Position numbers and translations under genes: made by a program | Notes under the pieces: model-generated | What the model saw: the letters and a program-made list of their open reading frames with translations, nothing else | Databases searched by the model: none | What the model was told of the DNA's origin: nothing | In this document: positions 33,522 to 34,294 of the stretch, one piece after another | Layout of the letters: each line of letters opens with the position of its first letter | Numbering within the stretch: the stretch's first letter is position 1 | Assembly (NCBI GenBank): GCA_015067825.1 | Contig: SVLQ01000001.1 | Coordinates: 460,485 to 494,778 of the forward strand | From: Oscillospiraceae bacterium | Lineage (GTDB): Bacteria; Bacillota; Clostridia; Oscillospirales; QAMX01 | Length of the DNA: 34,294 bases | Direction: 5' to 3'

Positions 33522-34294
33522 TCAATTACCTAAAAGAATTTTACCAGTTTCGTCAAAATAGTAATAACCGGGTTCAAGATCAGTTCCTTCCACAAACTGC
33601 GCAGAAAGGTATCCACGCTTGTTAACAGTCAAAGGGCCACCGTTAACAAAGTAATAATTTCCTTCATACTCTACAAGTTTATAGCCCTTCTGACGAATAC
33701 CGTTAATATAGAAGTATCCATCTACAGGTCCATTCTTCAACAAGATCTTACCGGTCTCGTCAAAATCATAGTAGCCTGCTACCAACGGGGTTCCTTCCAC
33801 AAACTTCTCTGCAAGGTATCCACGTTTGTTCACCGTAAGCGCTTCGCCATTAATAAAGTAGTAATTTCCTTCATACTCTACAAGTTTATAGCCCTTCTGA
33901 CGAATACCGTTAATATAGAAGTATCCATCCACAGGTCCATTCTTCAACAAGATCTTACCGGTCTCGTCAAAATCATAGTAGCCTGCTACCAACGGGGTTC
34001 CTTCCACAAACTTCTCTGCAAGGTATCCACGTTTGTTCACCGTAAGCGCTTCGCCATTAATAAAGTAGTAGTTTCCTTCATACTCTACAAGTTTATAGCC
34101 CTTCTGACGAATACCGTTAATATAGAAGTATCCATCTACAGGTCCATTCTTCAACAAGATCTTACCAGTCTCGTCAAAATCATAGTAGCCTGCTACCAAC
34201 GGGGTTCCTTCCACAAACTTCTCTGCAAGGTATCCACGTTTGTTCACCGTAAGCGCTTCGCCATTAATAAAGTAGTAATTTCCTTCATACTCTA
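33522..34294 (-). CDS. Cell-wall/glucan-binding-type repeat protein, C-terminal part (5' end outside window)
   Basis: The frame is open to the right edge, so only the last 256 or so residues are seen. They consist of 69-residue units with aromatic motifs such as AGYYDFDETGKILL, GYFYINGIRQKGY and YEGNYYFINGEALTV, resembling the choline/glucan-binding (YG-type) repeats of secreted surface proteins. The protein ends with a shortened, diverged unit (LEPGYYYFDETG then GN and stop). Such domains tether enzymes or adhesins to teichoic acid or glucan; the catalytic part, if any, lies outside. Being next to glycan export genes fits a surface role. Confidence 0.8.
   Translation of the reverse strand, partial: EYEGNYYFINGEALTVNKRGYLAEKFVEGTPLVAGYYDFDETGKILLKNGPVDGYFYINGIRQKGYKLVEYEGNYYFINGEALTVNKRGYLAEKFVEGTPLVAGYYDFDETGKILLKNGPVDGYFYINGIRQKGYKLVEYEGNYYFINGEALTVNKRGYLAEKFVEGTPLVAGYYDFDETGKILLKNGPVDGYFYINGIRQKGYKLVEYEGNYYFVNGGPLTVNKRGYLSAQFVEGTDLEPGYYYFDETGKILLGN
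33624..34294 (-). repeat. 207-bp tandem coding repeats
   Basis: Three successive units of 207 bp (34038-34244, 33831-34037, 33624-33830) and part of a fourth reaching the window edge. The two outer units are nearly identical in DNA, with only a few third-position changes. The last unit ends in FVNGGPLTV in place of FINGEALTV. Such identity indicates recent amplification and possible copy-number change. Confidence 0.92.

Noticed and set aside
33624..34294. Regular repeats considered as a CRISPR array
   Set aside because: The 207-bp units are contiguous, without unique spacers, and are translated in frame as aromatic surface-protein repeats.

Overview
The window looks like a chromosomal piece of a moderately GC-rich, low-GC-lineage anaerobe (Bacillota, Clostridia, probably Oscillospiraceae/Ruminococcaceae-like). 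The basis is the combination of HPr kinase, a dgt-dnaG-sigA operon, a rimP-nusA-rnpM-infB-rbfA-nrnA-truB-ribF operon, MurT/GatD homologues, strong AGGAGG ribosome sites and a terminal protein made of aromatic cell-wall-type repeats. The species cannot be named from the sequence alone.

Layout. At the left edge a plus-strand ECF sigma factor gene with a long fused C-terminal domain is cut by the window (1-1187). It converges on a minus-strand operon (11058 back to 1267) for translation and transcription factors, rimP-nusA-rnpM-infB-rbfA-nrnA-truB-ribF, that continues by 4-nt overlaps into murT and a gatD homologue. The operon has a consensus promoter and a leader with a terminator-like hairpin. 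Next, still on the minus strand, come a lipoprotein-cdd pair with its own promoter, then gpmI, nagA and an endonuclease/exonuclease/phosphatase-fold protein preceded by a sugar-phosphate isomerase-like gene, then dgt-dnaG-sigA. A plus-strand block (21978-25428) holds two tandem, duplicated ABC-2 transporter pairs. A solitary IS200-type element follows (25.4-26.1 kb), then hprK (minus), and a divergently transcribed CAT-anticodon tRNA with a perfect promoter and terminator.

Right of the tRNA (27.5 kb to the end) is an accessory, visibly more AT-rich island read on the minus strand: a cell-wall/glucan-binding-like repeat protein (5' end outside the window), a family 2 glycosyltransferase, a Wzx-like flippase, a DHH phosphoesterase, a membrane acyltransferase, a NadM-like nucleotidyltransferase and a histidine-phosphatase-fold protein. 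This reads as a surface-glycan locus carrying a three-protein nucleotide-handling module (DHH, nucleotidyltransferase, histidine phosphatase). A 19-codon relic of a DHH gene tail directly upstream of the nucleotidyltransferase, plus a 17-bp direct repeat, indicates that the AT-rich acyltransferase was placed between DHH and nucleotidyltransferase genes that were once adjacent.

Most noteworthy: (i) the three module proteins each appear to deviate from their family's catalytic signature; (ii) the gatD homologue has lost both catalytic residues of the glutaminase while its MurT partner looks intact; (iii) the fused C-terminal domain of the sigma factor has its own hairpin-presented ribosome site and ATG. 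All family comparisons are made by eye from remembered motifs; no searches were run.
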